A DNA stretch of 64,000 nucleotides from Saccharina japonica (GCA_008828725.1 MEHQ01002961.1:112259-176258); one strand, 5' to 3'. Numbered from the stretch's first letter, positions 9,998 to 19,494 are shown. Translations and numbers: made by a program. The notes: generated by a model not told the origin, from the sequence alone.

Positions 9998-10285
9998 CTA
10001 TATACCGACCCCTCTATAATGCGGATGCCCTATGCAATGCTGGCGAAATCGCTTGCAGGCACAGACGGGATCAAGGATTAACCCTTTCAGTACTGCACTC
10101 TAATTCCAAGATAAACCTAAATCCGAGTCTAAATCCAAGAGTTTTGTCCCCACAATGGGACTGCAGTCCCACTTTAAGGGACTCACCAGTGTGGTACGTA
10201 GTGTGCGGAGTAGTGCCGGTTGCCGCTATAACTAGTCCCGGCATTTTTGACTGGCACATACCGGCACTATAGAGTGACCACACTA
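9998..10285. mobile_element. M10 element interrupted by an M2c copy
   Basis: Left terminus ACCGACCCCTCTATAATGC and right terminus ACCGGCACTATAGAGTGACC are inverted repeats. GTGTGCGGAGTAGTGCCGG is shared with copies at 29985-30110 and 56843-57035. Between ACAGACGGGATCAAGGA and ACCAGTGTGG lies an M2c element starting at TTAA (10078). The 56.9-kb copy shows this junction uninterrupted. Confidence 0.6.
10078..10186. mobile_element. M2c piggyBac-like MITE nested in M10
   Basis: Begins TTAACCCTTTCAGTACTGCA, interior AAGATAAACCTAAATCCGAG, right arm GTTTTGTCCCCACAATGGGA. The right terminus is eroded. The same subtype lies at about 27820-27900. Confidence 0.55.
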
Positions 10286-10429
10286 CTGTACCGTAATGCT
10301 GTAATCGTCATTTTTTATGGGCATTTTTCATTTTTCTCGCCCCTGAAGAAATCGTGCTCAGCGTCGAGCGATTCGCCTGTATGTGAATACCTGATAACTA
10401 CTGAGATACAGTGGGTACCCCGAGTTAAG

Positions 10430-10640
10430 AGCGCCCAAGATAACCCACTCAGAACTGATCATTTTATCCCAGTCTAATTCCAAGTACCTTGTCCCCAAAT
10501 ACATGGGACCAGTTCTTAGGGGGTCAAGAGCATTCTGGAGTTAACCCATTTAGGACTGCAATCCCGGTGTGGGGAAAAAACACTTAGAATTAGAGTGAAA
10601 TATTTGCTTCTAGACTGCAGTTCTAAAATGGTGAAGAGTG
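10430..10640. mobile_element. Two degenerate M2 copies
   Basis: First: TAACCCACTCAGAACTGATC to GGGACCAGTTCTTAGGGGGT (about 10439-10526). Second: TTAACCCATTTAGGACTGCA to TAGACTGCAGTTCTAAAATG (about 10542-10630). Both lack one clean TTAA. Confidence 0.55.
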
Positions 10641-11027
10641 GTAAAAACGGCTTGTCCCATCTATACTAAAAGCTATACATTTCCCACTACAGATAAGAGC
10701 AATATGGAGTTAAGAGCGCCTGTTTCGGCTTGCCACGGGGCGCTCGTGGAGTTCGCGACATGTGTCAAGAATTTGGGAGTTCAGCTTTTTTCAGGCTGAG
10801 TTTCTTGTTCATTGGAAAATGTACATGTATCAATAAGTAGTTGTGCTCAGCAAATAACTCCACTCATAAACCCTATACAATAGCTATGCTCAACGTTAGC
10901 ATCACGATAAGCCGCGAGCCTTTTGAGTCAAACAAAAAATGCATACTGTACTCGTATTTAGTTAAATAATATAGGAGATTCTCAACTGCTGTCGCGTACG
11001 AGTATAATACATCTGTTGACTTTTGAC

Positions 11028-11112
11028 TTAACCCGTTCAGAACTGAAAAACTTATCCCATACTAATTCCAAGTAGTTTGTCCTCAAATTCGTGGGACCAG
11101 TTCTTAAGGGGT
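11028..11112. mobile_element. M2b piggyBac-like MITE
   Basis: TTAACCCGTTCAGAACTGAA on the left and GGGACCAGTTCTTAAGGGG on the right, interior CTAATTCCAAGTAGTTTGTC. The right TTAA is lost. Confidence 0.65.
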
Positions 11113-11204
11113 TGCTCGAACATCAAGGATGGTGTCAGAAGGAAGGTTTCGAGTTTGGAGGCATGCTCAGAATATTTACTTTCTTGCCGGCGGGCCCTAT
11201 TAGT

Positions 11205-11535
11205 AAGCCGGTCGCCCCGGTGGGCTAGCAGGTAACCACGAAGCTTGTTAGCGTCAAGGTCGCGAGTTCGAGCCCCCCCGAGTGCATGCTCATAGGGATT
11301 TTTCTCGCAAAAAAAATGTTGACTAGCGGAAAGCGCGAGAGCGTGAGTTGGCAAAATTCGATGAAAATCGACGAGCGTTGGGAAGGCTGAACCCTCTGCG
11401 CGATAAAAATCAAGGCAAGAACCGTAGTGGGGGGGGAGGGAGAGGAGCCTACTTGTGACCCCGGATCTGAGTTACGACTATTAATAGGGAGGGAGAAAGA
11501 CAAAAGTGCGAGATAATAAACGGGATGGAAAATAA
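11205..11535 (+). mobile_element. S1 tRNA-derived SINE, near full length
   Basis: The first ~80 bp look like a tRNA: GGTCGCCCCGGTGGGCTAGC (A-box region), then GCGAGTTCGAGCCCC (B-box) about 45 bp later. The body follows: AAAATTCGATGAAAATCGAC, AAGGCAAGAACCGTAGTG, GTGACCCCGGATCTGAGTTA and a 3' end AATAAACGGGATGG leading into A-rich DNA. This body recurs at 14.6, 19.5, 23.2, 37.8, 41.7, 45.3, 57.5 and 63.6 kb, usually without the tRNA head, as expected of 5'-truncated retroposons. No reverse transcriptase is present, so it depends on a LINE elsewhere. Confidence 0.8.
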
Positions 11536-11689
11536 ATAAATATATATACTTGTATGATATTACGATTTTCACGGGTATATTCTGCTGGATGTGTGCAACG
11601 CGTTTGCGAGGTGCTATTTCTCCCTGAGACAGCAATCGATGCGTTGATAGCTTATTTTATCACATAGCACGGGTCGCGAGGGTCGCGGG

Positions 11690-11940
11690 GTCCTTTTTTT
11701 TTCGGTTCCGCTTCCTGTTTTCTGTTTTCCTCCGGACTTCAGGCAAAAAAACAATCAACCCTACAAAACAACAATTACTGCATTGCAACGTAGTATATAT
11801 GTGTCGAAGTTTTGTGGCCACGTAGTAACTGGTACCAGGTATCTCTCTAGGATGAAGAATCGGCACGGACACTGACTGGGTGTGCTGGATGTCGACGGGT
11901 AGAAAGGACTGTTTAATGTGAAGAACACGCACATACATAG
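11690..11940 (-). repeat. R1 repeat (minus), nearly full length
   Basis: T/C-rich tract (inverse of the A-rich tail), then CAATTACTGCATTGCAACG, GGATGAAGAATCGGCACGG, TGTCGACGGGTAGAAAGGAC and TTAATGTGAAGAACACGCAC. Orientation is opposite to the copy at 63.8 kb. Confidence 0.65.
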
Positions 11941-12290
11941 TTAATCGATCCTGTTGAGCTTTCGCTTCGCGAAGCCATGTGTATGCGCCATATATAATAC
12001 GCGCTGTGTTTAATATTAATGCTATTAATAGTTCACAGATAGAAATGCCGTCGATAAATATCAAGTTGACATGGCGGCTTTAGTGTGGTGCCAGAAGCTA
12101 TCTCGGTTCCCGAACCACCCTCCCTGCTTCCCTCCCTGCCTCGGGTTCCCCTGTCTCCGTACTCATAGTTGGTTCCCGTTGGAAACGGTCCTTATGAGCG
12201 CGTCCAGACCTTTTTATAGTACCAGCTGGTACCAGGTAGGTTTTATGGAAGAGGTGGGAGTTCGCATAATTTCACGACAAATAACTGTTA

Positions 12291-12389
12291 CGAGGGACCA
12301 TAGTAAACAAGACCAAACAGTGTTACTAAAAATATGTGAATATATAGGTTTTTGTGTATACCGTAGGCCCTATTTACTATAGTCCCCCG
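12291..12389. mobile_element. M1 MITE with TTA target duplication
   Basis: CGAGGGACCATAGTAAACAA to CTATTTACTATAGTCCCCCG, flanked on both sides by TTA (12288-12290 and 12390-12392). A 3-bp TTA duplication is typical of PIF/Harbinger-type elements (family knowledge). Confidence 0.75.
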
Positions 12390-12394
12390 TTACA

Positions 12395-13055
12395 GTCGGT
12401 AGGTGCCGTTAACCGCCTAACTGACTTTGGTCGGAAAGTCGGCGGACGAAGCCGGCTGGTGGCCAGCCAGCCGACTTGTGCCGAGTTGAGTCAGGTGAGC
12501 GGAGCGAGCCAGATCAGCCGAGAGGGCCCCGCCGGGTGATATCATCGTTTTTTTTTTTTCATTTTTGAGCGGTGATATAACACGGTGCGGCTTGTATGAG
12601 TACTTCCTATCTTACATCGTACAGTCAAGGGATCAAACATCAGTGTCCTACGTACATATTTCACAGGTATATTATATACCCGGCAGTTCGCTTGGTAGTC
12701 GTGTTGTCTAGTTTATGGAAGCACACGCGGGCACCAAGGGGGTTCAAGATAATGGAACAGCAACAACAATTGTGGGTGTAAGAAGGCTGCCCCATCCCCT
12801 CAGTGGGCTTGGAGAAGGGCCTCGGAAAATCTATAACGATGCTCGCAGGAGGGTGATAACCAGGGGTGAGAGTCTCCAGCAACGGCTGGAGGCCTCATTC
12901 CTCATTCCAACCCATAATGGCAGAATACATCAGTATAATACCTGGTCCTGCTGTACATATAATACCGGCTACGATACGAGTATGAATGTAGTCCGATATG
13001 CCTGCAAAAATATTAGTTTTGAGAGGTATTTTTTCGATCTTAATCTCATTACGGG
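12395..13055. other. Gene-free stretch, nothing recognised
   Basis: Includes a GCC/GGC-rich patch near 12430-12535 and a T-run at 12548-12560. Several open frames of up to 117 codons overlap on both strands with no protein-like pattern. Confidence 0.4.
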
Positions 13056-13057
13056 TG

Positions 13058-13148
13058 GGCTAATGTAGTAAATAGGCCCTGCGGTAAAGACAAAAACCTA
13101 TATATTTACCTATTTTTACCAACAACATTTGGTCCTGTTTACTATGGT
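13058..13148. mobile_element. M1 fragment
   Basis: GTAGTAAATAGGCCCTGCGG to TTGGTCCTGTTTACTATGG with AAAACCTATATATTTACC inside. The outer G-rich ends are missing. Confidence 0.6.
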
Positions 13149-13244
13149 CATAAGTTGGCAATGTTTTCAAGTGAACATGTGTTGGTTTTTCAGCGCATGG
13201 CACAAACCCTGTCGTATATATGTTGCGGTTAGATCCCGCGAGGA

Positions 13245-13500
13245 AAGCTGGTCCCGGCTCCTTTTTCGCAACCAACACATCAATCAATCAATCAATCAAT
13301 CAATCGATCGATCGATCGAGCAAGCAGCAATCGGCAAGGTTCAACGTTGTCCGCCGGGATCGAACAACCAGCGTCCCGGCTCCTTTTCGCTATCAACACA
13401 TCAATCAATCAATCAATCAATCGATCGATCGATCAAACAGCAATCGGAAAGGTTCAACGTTATCGGCCGAATCGAACAACCAACACAGGCAGCAATCGGC
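13245..13500. repeat. Duplicated ~115-bp unit with (AATC)n(GATC)n cores
   Basis: Two direct copies of TCCCGGCTCCTTTT, CAACACATCAATCAATCAAT, GATCGATCGATC, GCAATCGGMAAGGTTCAACG and TCGAACAACCA, each holding an AATC/GATC microsatellite of differing length (13281-13320 and 13399-13436). Open frames through it read INQSINQS, a product of the tetranucleotide only. Confidence 0.75.
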
Positions 13501-13504
13501 CATC

Positions 13505-14115
13505 AGCGATCACAATAATACATCAGTCGAGATCCGTGTATTCCCCGCGGTAAGGATCATCGGTCAGCCCTATCGCGGGCCCCCGCTTTGCCGCGGTGAA
13601 CAAATCTTGTCAAGACATGACACGAAAAGCGCATGGCAGATCTCTGTCCCAATCCTTACGGGCAAGTATTAATGAAAATCGTTGCCCCTTCAGACGCGCG
13701 TTCACGGTGATCTCTCGATCTTCCTCCGGCTAGCTTTCCCATACGACGACTGCGGTTCTGCATAGGGGGGGTAGACATCAATAAATCAACGCCTACTCAA
13801 CGTTAAACCCGGCAATCTCTCGTCCGGTCAGAGCTTGTGAGAGGCTCTAACTCCCTGAAATACCAAAACCAAATCTCTTCAGCTTGTGACAGTGAATGTC
13901 TCACCCTCTACTCATGGAGCTTCGGTTCACAGGTCGTCGGCCTCTCTTTACCGTGTTTACCGCGCGGGAAGTGGGGACCGGGTCCGTTTTTTATCGCCGT
14001 CCCCGCACTATACACCGCGGGATACGCGCCTCCACAACAGTACAGGACGTGCCTGCAGCAGCCAGCAGCAGGAGGCCTACCACACGGGCAATACCCCAAC
14101 CCACGAGCTTTCGTT
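13505..14115. other. Gene-free stretch, nothing recognised
   Basis: GC-richer unique-looking sequence. Overlapping open frames of 70-150 codons on both strands lack domain-like patterns. A distant or exonic role cannot be excluded. Confidence 0.35.
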
Positions 14116-14124
14116 TTCAATTTC

Positions 14125-14415
14125 GTTTGTATATATTAGTAGTATTTATTTATTTATTTGTTTTGTCTTTCGTTTTTCTCTTTTTGAGTGTATCTGGATT
14201 ACTGGCGTGTGTATGTCGTGTTTGTCGTATATAGCCAGCGCTCACAGGCATGGCAAGTGTTGTCTACGGCACTCTCTTCTTCTGCATGATGTACCTGGCA
14301 CAGCAGTACCAGGTTGTGTGTATCTCTGTGTCGTAGTTTTGTGACCACAGCAGAGCTTGTCTCTTATCTCTTGGATGAAGAACAAGCACGGACACTGGGT
14401 GTGCTGGATGTTGCT
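14125..14415 (-). repeat. R1 repeat (minus), long tail
   Basis: T-rich tail (TATTTATTTATTTGTTTTG), then GTGTATGTCGTGTTTGTCG, GTGTCGTAGTTTTGTGACCA, GGATGAAGAACAAGCACGGA and GGGTGTGCTGGATGT. Order and orientation match the other minus copies. Confidence 0.65.
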
Positions 14416-14666
14416 TGAAGCCAACATAAAATTACGGCGTTCCCGCGGTAAACCGGGAGACCGCGGTGTCCCATTTTATCGCGGTTATCTGCTGCTGGTA
14501 AACCACAGCGGTATATCTGATACAGCGACCCCGACTGAATCACAAGTAAGCATTGCTGTCTGGAAAGTGTGAAGAGGGTTGAGTTCACCCCGGGGCGATG
14601 GTGCGATCGTTTTTCAGCGTTTGGTTATTTCTAGATTTTTTTTTTTTTGTTTCATCCCATTTATTA

Positions 14667-14872
14667 GGGCCCGTTTTGACAAGTACAAAATAAATTAAAT
14701 TTGGAAAAAATAAAATTCAGATACGCTTTTCATTGGTCAACACACGCACCAGCACCAAAGATTAGGATCTTGGGGTATAATCTTGGGCGGTGGTGCGGGT
14801 TCTGACCAATGAAAAGCGGATTTGATTTTTTTTTTTCCAAATTGATTTTTTTTTCTTCGTTAAAACGGGCCC
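14667..14872. mobile_element. M6 PIF/Harbinger-like MITE (206 bp), TTA TSD
   Basis: GGGCCCGTTTT at the left and AAAACGGGCCC at the right; TTA at 14664-14666 and 14873-14875. The uninterrupted SINE reads CATTTATTATCTTC, so the TSD is exactly TTA. Interior is a long foldback: CTTTTCATTGGTCAACACAC and its near-inverse TTCTGACCAATGAAAAGCG. Copies at 30211-30420 and 48945-49151. Confidence 0.88.
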
Positions 14873-14911
14873 TTATCTTCACCCTTGTTGTTTTCTCTCT
14901 CCTTTCTGTTA

Positions 14912-15035
14912 CGGGGGACCATAGTAAATACTAGTAAATAGAACCAAATATCGTTCGTAAAAACAAGTAAATATATAGGTTTCTTGTGTTGACCGTAGGC
15001 CATTTCTATGTACTAGTGTTTACTACGGTCCTCCG
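14912..15035. mobile_element. M1 MITE in SINE (124 bp), TTA TSD
   Basis: CGGGGGACCATAGTAAATAC to GTGTTTACTACGGTCCTCCG, with TTA at 14909-14911 and 15036-15038. The host SINE defines the boundaries. It contains the subterminal CACTAGTAAATAG-type repeat seen in several M1 copies. Confidence 0.85.
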
Positions 15036-15200
15036 TTATAGTCGTAATTCAGATCCGGGGTCATAAAGTAGGCTCCTACTCTCCCTCCTCCCCCACTCTC
15101 TACGGTTCGTGCCTTGCTTTTTTTTCATCGCGAGAGGACTTGAGCCCTTTCTTCCCTCGTCGAACTAGCATCGAATTGAGCCTACCCGCCCTACAATTTA

Positions 15201-15313
15201 CGGAGGACCAAAGTAAATAGGACCAAACATTGTTGCTAAAAATAGGTAAATATATATATATGTTTTGGTGTGATCCGTAGGTCTTATTTACTAGTGTTTA
15301 CTATGGCCCCCTG
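15201..15313. mobile_element. M1 MITE in the same SINE (113 bp)
   Basis: CGGAGGACCAAAGTAAATAG to ACTATGGCCCCCTG. Flanks are TTA (15198-15200) and TAA (15314-15316), so the duplication is either imperfect or 2 bp (TA). It separates two parts of the SINE body. Confidence 0.78.
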
Positions 15314-15354
15314 TAATATAGACGCTCTCAGCTGAAAAGTTGGCAATTCCGCTG

Positions 15355-15436
15355 TACCACTCTGATGTGAAATATAGGGACCATTTCAATCGAACGTTAA
15401 TGTATAAAAGGTCCTCATATTTAGGGACAGATTGGT
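15355..15436. mobile_element. M7 Stowaway-like MITE, diverged
   Basis: TA-CCACTCTGATGTGAAATATA to CATATTTAGGGACAGATTGG. Same layout as the 24.7-kb copy. It sits just beyond the interrupted SINE and may be a further insertion into it. Confidence 0.6.
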
Positions 15437-15733
15437 GCCGAACAAGGTGGTTTTCGGAAAGGTCTGAGGCGAGAGGCGAGAGCCTTCCGAAGCAATAATG
15501 TTCGACCTTTTTTTTCTTGGCAGACAAATGTTTTGGCAACCCTATAACCCTTTTTACCATTGTCGAGAACCACATAGCGCTGAAAATAAATCGCGCCTGC
15601 CCTGTGCGATTTCGAAGCTGGTAAAAAAAACTTCGGGTTTTGGGAATCGACAGGGAGGAATTGACGACCTAAACAAAGACGACGACCGCTTCGACCATCG
15701 CTTGGCCTTGGCTGGGAGCACCAGCCGTACAAT

Positions 15734-16322
15734 GGCACGTACATACGTGCTGGGCTGTTCAGATCTGCACGTACTTTTGCACCATCTGGCAACCAACCCT
15801 GTTCCCATTTGGTACTTTGACCCCGCGGTGGGCCCATCCCATTTGGCACCTTGCTCCCACCCACAAGGTGCAGAAATATCGCAGGAGCCGCCGGAGGCCC
15901 ACCTGGCACCTCGGTCCCTTTTGGTACCATGTAGGCCATACATATCTACAGCAACTCCTGCTATACATAGCGCGCGCTATGTGCAGGAGCATCCTGCAAA
16001 TTGTTTTGTGCAGGCTGTGTGTGGTCAGTTTCTACCTCGCCCGTCGACCTAGACCAAGCCAACCCCAGACACACCCTAACCCTAACCCTAACCCTAACCC
16101 TTGGGGGGCACGAGGTCGGCAGGGGCAGCCACGCGGCTCCGCCGCGTGTTTTGATGGCGTTTAAACAAAAAAACATGCGGCCCAAAAGGCCAGCCTCACC
16201 CATCAAAACCGGCATCCCGCACAAAACGTTTTGCAGGATGCTCCTGCCCACAGGGCGCGTCGCTGTACATATAACCGCATTGAATGTACGTGCAAAATCG
16301 GATAGCCTGGCACGTACGTGCA
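15734..16322. mobile_element. M12 inverted-repeat element with nested palindrome and telomere-like tract
   Basis: GCACGTACATACGTGC, GGGCTGTTCAGATC and TGCACGTAC at the left are mirrored by TGTACGTGCAAAATCGG, ATAGCCTGGCACGTACGTGC at the right, about 45 bp of imperfect inverted repeat. Inside, GCAGGAGCATCCTGCAAA (15982-16010) is mirrored at 16219-16247. Between them lies a (CCCTAA)n tract. About 590 bp, no coding pattern, superfamily unknown. Only one copy in the window. Confidence 0.55.
16073..16101. repeat. Interstitial telomere-like repeat (CCCTAA)n
   Basis: Just over four perfect CCCTAA units, the cleanest TTAGGG-type tract of the window. Lies inside the M12 element and is not at a chromosome end. 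Confidence 0.9.
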
Positions 16323-16790
16323 AGTTCTCCGCCGCCGGGCTGGGAGATTATAAATGGTAATAAATACGGCGGTGCCCGACAATCAATTTGTTAGGAGCAG
16401 TCGTGTGTACGGTACGAAACGGGTGCTGCAGCCTGATCCTACCCGGGTACTTCTAATATGGGTGAACCATTGTATTTTTCGTGGTGCAAACACAGCAATG
16501 CCTACGTCCCCTTGCAGATCCAAGAGCCCCAACACATTATAATAGTAAGAGTAGTAAGCAGAACAGGTATCCAGGCTAGGGCCGGGCACTGGCTGACTCA
16601 GCCAATTGCGATTATAATTCTGTCGTCAAAATCAATCGGAGTACTGGATTGCAGCAGTGTACTTACTGTCTCTCCTCTCTCCTTCCGAAACGCAATTGGT
16701 GGGTTTCCGTCCCTGTGATATGGCGTGTTTCTTGGGCGTACGTGGGTACGTACTATAAAAAATACTGGCGAATGTACTGGTCGGGTCAAT

Positions 16791-16917
16791 CAGTAGATTA
16801 CTATTAATACTGCCAGTAGATTACTACTGCCAGTAGATTACTACTGCCAGTAGATGACTACTGCCAGTAGATTACTACTGGCAGTAGATAACTACTGCCA
16901 GTACATACTGTGCCAGT
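16791..16917. repeat. 17-bp palindromic tandem repeat
   Basis: About seven units of CCAGTAGATTACTACTG, itself nearly palindromic (CAGTAG-AT-TACTACTG), with a few substitutions and one inverted-looking unit. Non-coding. Confidence 0.85.
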
Positions 16918-16919
16918 TC

Positions 16920-17460
16920 CAACCCAAGGTATCCCCGTAATGTTTGGACACCATATTGGGTTCTCATTACTATGCTCCTTCGGTACTAATAATAGTAACA
17001 GAAGTAAGAGCACTGCAACAACGTTACATAAAAATAAAGTGGTACCTGGTACCCACGAGCGAACAGCCCGCTACGTTTAGCACAGTCAGAGAACTTGCGA
17101 ACCAAAGCCCTGCTTGCATGCGTGCGCTTGTAAATATAACTTGATGTGTGTTGCAGCAGGAGTGTTACTTTTTAGCACCACGCGGTTCCATGAAATATCG
17201 CCGACCTGCTCGTAACTGTTTAAGGAACTCTTAACGCTGTGCTAGATAGAAGCCGAAGGCAAGCAGGCATGGGGTGGCAGGGGGGGGCTGTGGGGAAGGG
17301 GGGCGGGGTAGGGGGGGGGGGCGGACAGGGTAGACACCTGTGACGACGGAAGGATAAGATGTGGTACCATGCGTGTATATCGAGCGTAAAAGCTCCTGCG
17401 AGTAATGTGTCGTACAAAACAATGTGATGTGTGGGGGTGTGAGTTTGTAGTGTGTGTGTT
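16920..17460. other. Gene-free stretch with G-rich tract
   Basis: A G-rich tract at about 17270-17330 (runs of 4 to 10 G) could form quadruplex structures. Otherwise nothing recognised. Confidence 0.4.
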
Positions 17461-17461
17461 T

Positions 17462-17655
17462 TTTTTTCTCGTTCACGCAGCTGGATTGCTAGCAGGGTAG
17501 GTCGTGCCTGTCGTATATACGGTATGAAGCCTTGCATTGTTGCTCTGCTTACTGCATTGCAACGCGGTATCATCTGCTGTTCGTAGTTTTGTGACCACAT
17601 AGATAACTGTAGCCATCTCTCTAGGATGAAGAATCGGCACGGCACACTGGGTGCG
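17462..17655 (-). repeat. R1 repeat (minus), head-to-head partner
   Basis: T-run (tail), GGATTGCTAGCAGGGTAGGT, CTGCTTACTGCATTGCAACG, GTAGTTTTGTGACCACA, GGATGAAGAATCGGCACGGC. Its head abuts the head of the plus copy at 17656, giving a symmetrical pair. Confidence 0.75.
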
Positions 17656-17925
17656 CTTGTGTGTGTGTTCTTCACATTAAACCTTCCTTTCTACCCGTCG
17701 ACATCCAGCACACCCAGTGTCCGTGCCGATTCTTCATCCTAAAAAGGTACCAGTTCTGTGGTCACGAAACTACGACACAGAGATACTACACTCAGTGCAG
17801 TAAGCAGAGCAGACAATGCAACGCCATATACGACAGGCAAGACCTACCCTGCTAGCAATCCAGGTGCATGCAAGAGAAAAAAAGAGAAAAAGAAAAAAGC
17901 GAAAAGAAAAAATAATAAAAGTAAA
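17656..17925 (+). repeat. R1 repeat (plus), full length with A-rich tail
   Basis: TGTGTGTGTTCTTCACATTA, CCGTCGACATCCAGCACACC, GGTACCAGTTCTGTGGTCAC, CAGTAAGCAGAGCAGACAAT, CTGCTAGCAATCCAGGTGCA and then an A-rich tail of about 50 bp. The tail suggests a retroposon, but no A/B-box pair is recognised. Confidence 0.75.
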
Positions 17926-17959
17926 TATACTGAAGCAAATCAACAATCAAGCAACGTGC

Positions 17960-18150
17960 TGGATGTCGACGGGTAGAAAAGACGGTTTAATATGAAGAAC
18001 ACACACGTAAACGTAAAGATTCGCTATAATACCAAGTAACTCTGAACTATACATATCCAAGACAACAAAAAATAATCGGCACGGACACTAGGTGTGTGCT
18101 GGATGTCGACGGGTAGAAAGGATGGTTTAATGTTAAGAACACACAAACAT
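17960..18150 (-). repeat. Two R1 head fragments
   Basis: GTGCTGGATGTCGACGGGTA occurs at 17959 and again near 18095, each followed by GGTTTAATRTGAAGAACACA or a close variant. Both are heads only. Confidence 0.65.
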
Positions 18151-18267
18151 ATTATACGAGGGCTGGAGAGCTGGAGAGTGTAGCAGCAGCAGTGCAGCAG
18201 TGACAGATGCAAACACGAACTGTACATATGAAGCCTTTTTTTGCCACTGACACACTGACCCAGCAGC

Positions 18268-18439
18268 AGTACAGGACACTTGATAAGAAACAGGCTAATA
18301 AGAAAGGCATGCTAAGATTGAGAGGGAAATATGAAATTCGGGAGTCGTTATCTTGAAGTTAGTGTTGAAGGCACCCTCTCTCAAATAAGAAATCCAGCCT
18401 GGACCAGATTTACTGTTTCTTGTTTCGAAGGTGTCCTCT
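18268..18439. mobile_element. M3 MITE at the left edge of the duplication
   Basis: AGTACAGGACACTTGATAAG to TTTCGAAGGTGTCCTCTA, interior GGGAGTCGTTATCTTGAAGT and AATAAGAAATCCAGCCTGG. The tandem-duplication breakpoint (18423) lies inside its right terminus, so copy B begins with only the last ~17 bp of M3. Confidence 0.7.
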
Positions 18440-18479
18440 AAACGCTATAATACCAAGGAACTCTGAACTATACATGTCC

Positions 18480-18575
18480 AAGACAGCAAAACAATCGGCA
18501 CGGACACTGGGTGTGCTGGATGTCGACGGGTAGAAAGGACGGTTTAATGTGAAGAACACACACATACTTGTACAT
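18480..18575 (-). repeat. R1 head fragment, copy A
   Basis: AATCGGCACGGACACTGGGT, TGTCGACGGGTAGAAAGGAC and TTAATGTGAAGAACACACAC. The copy-B counterpart is at about 36739-36833. Confidence 0.65.
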
Positions 18576-18916
18576 ATATACGAGGGCTGGAAAGTGCAGC
18601 AGCAGCAGTGCAGCAGTGACGGATGCAAACAAACTATTCATTTGAAGGCCTTTTTTTGTCACTGATACACTGACCCAGCAGCACGAGTATATATACGACC
18701 TGCTGTGCATGGTATTAATGAAATATGTACATCTTGAGAGGACAACAACTTCCAGGAGTACAACTGTTTCATACCATGCACCGCGGTCGTATGTATCAGG
18801 GGCACTGCTGCTGTACATGTGCATATACACAAAAGCTGTCAGAAGACGAATGCTACAGAAGAGGTGCACCATGTATTTTCTGAAGATGGTTGTGGAGGGG
18901 GAAAGGTGCTACCCGA

Positions 18917-19333
18917 CAAAGATGTCGGGAGACAGCACTTTCACCCCTTGACAGACAGCGTCGAGGCAAATTCCTTGACAGACAGCCTTGACAGCAAAAA
19001 ACAGGGGATACTACCGAAAAATCCCCGCTTTGTGAAAAATGCCTGACAATAATGTATAAATTGATATTTTTCCCTGTATTTTGTTTTTTTTCGGCATTGT
19101 GCTACATTTCCGAGTTCAATGCACAGAAAAATATTGAAATTGAACTGCAGAATATCGATTATTTGAAATTAGCTTTATCAAACGAGTAAAATAGCCTCAC
19201 AAAAAAATTAAAAGTAGGGGTTTCCACATATATTAGGAGGCTTTTTCTGCCAGGGGGATTGGGGGCATATGTCTAGACAGCTGGATTTTCCTTGACAGAC
19301 AGCTTGACATTGACATGTCTCCCGACATCTTCG
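18917..19333. mobile_element. M8 hAT-like element (417 bp), 8-bp TSD
   Basis: CAAAGATGTCGGGAGACA at the left and TGTCTCCCGACATCTTCG at the right, 18-bp inverted termini with one mismatch. Flanks CTACCCGA (18909-18916) and CTAGCCGA (19334-19341) differ at one base, an 8-bp TSD. TTGACAGACAG motifs recur near both ends, the kind of subterminal repeat hAT transposases bind (family knowledge). No transposase frame. Confidence 0.8.
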
Positions 19334-19494
19334 CTAGCCGATGAGCAATACCATGGTAATAAGGATAACGAAACGTTTTTCATCTTAAAAAAAAATGGAA
19401 TTCTGACGATTTTGGGTTAAGGAAGGTGCCGTCGCTCCGAAAAAAAAACAGCCAAGAAGTGCTACCTCTATCGTAGTACGCGTAGTTTTTTTTT

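Larger units (their letters stand above)
14634..15345 (-). mobile_element. S1 SINE (minus) carrying three MITE insertions
   Basis: The pieces read in order as the S1 body on the minus strand: T-run and CATCCCATTTATTA (14634-14666), TTATCTTCACCCTTG to TTTCTGTTA (14873-14911), TTATAGTCGTAATTCAG to CTACAATTTA (15036-15200), then TAATATAGACGCTCTCAGC. Removing M6 and the two M1 copies with one TTA/TAA each restores the sequence seen uninterrupted at 23.2 and 57.5 kb. The tRNA head is not visible. Confidence 0.85.

Noticed and set aside
11205..11285. A genuine tRNA gene.
   Set aside because: The tRNA-like head runs without a terminator into the S1 body that recurs across the window, so it is a SINE head.
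15421..15939. A 172-codon minus-strand frame.
   Set aside because: It overlaps a plus-strand frame of similar length across repeated GGTACCAAATGGGA-type blocks, and neither is protein-like.
16073..16101. A chromosome end or fusion point.
   Set aside because: Only about four units, embedded within an inverted-repeat element, with ordinary sequence on both sides.
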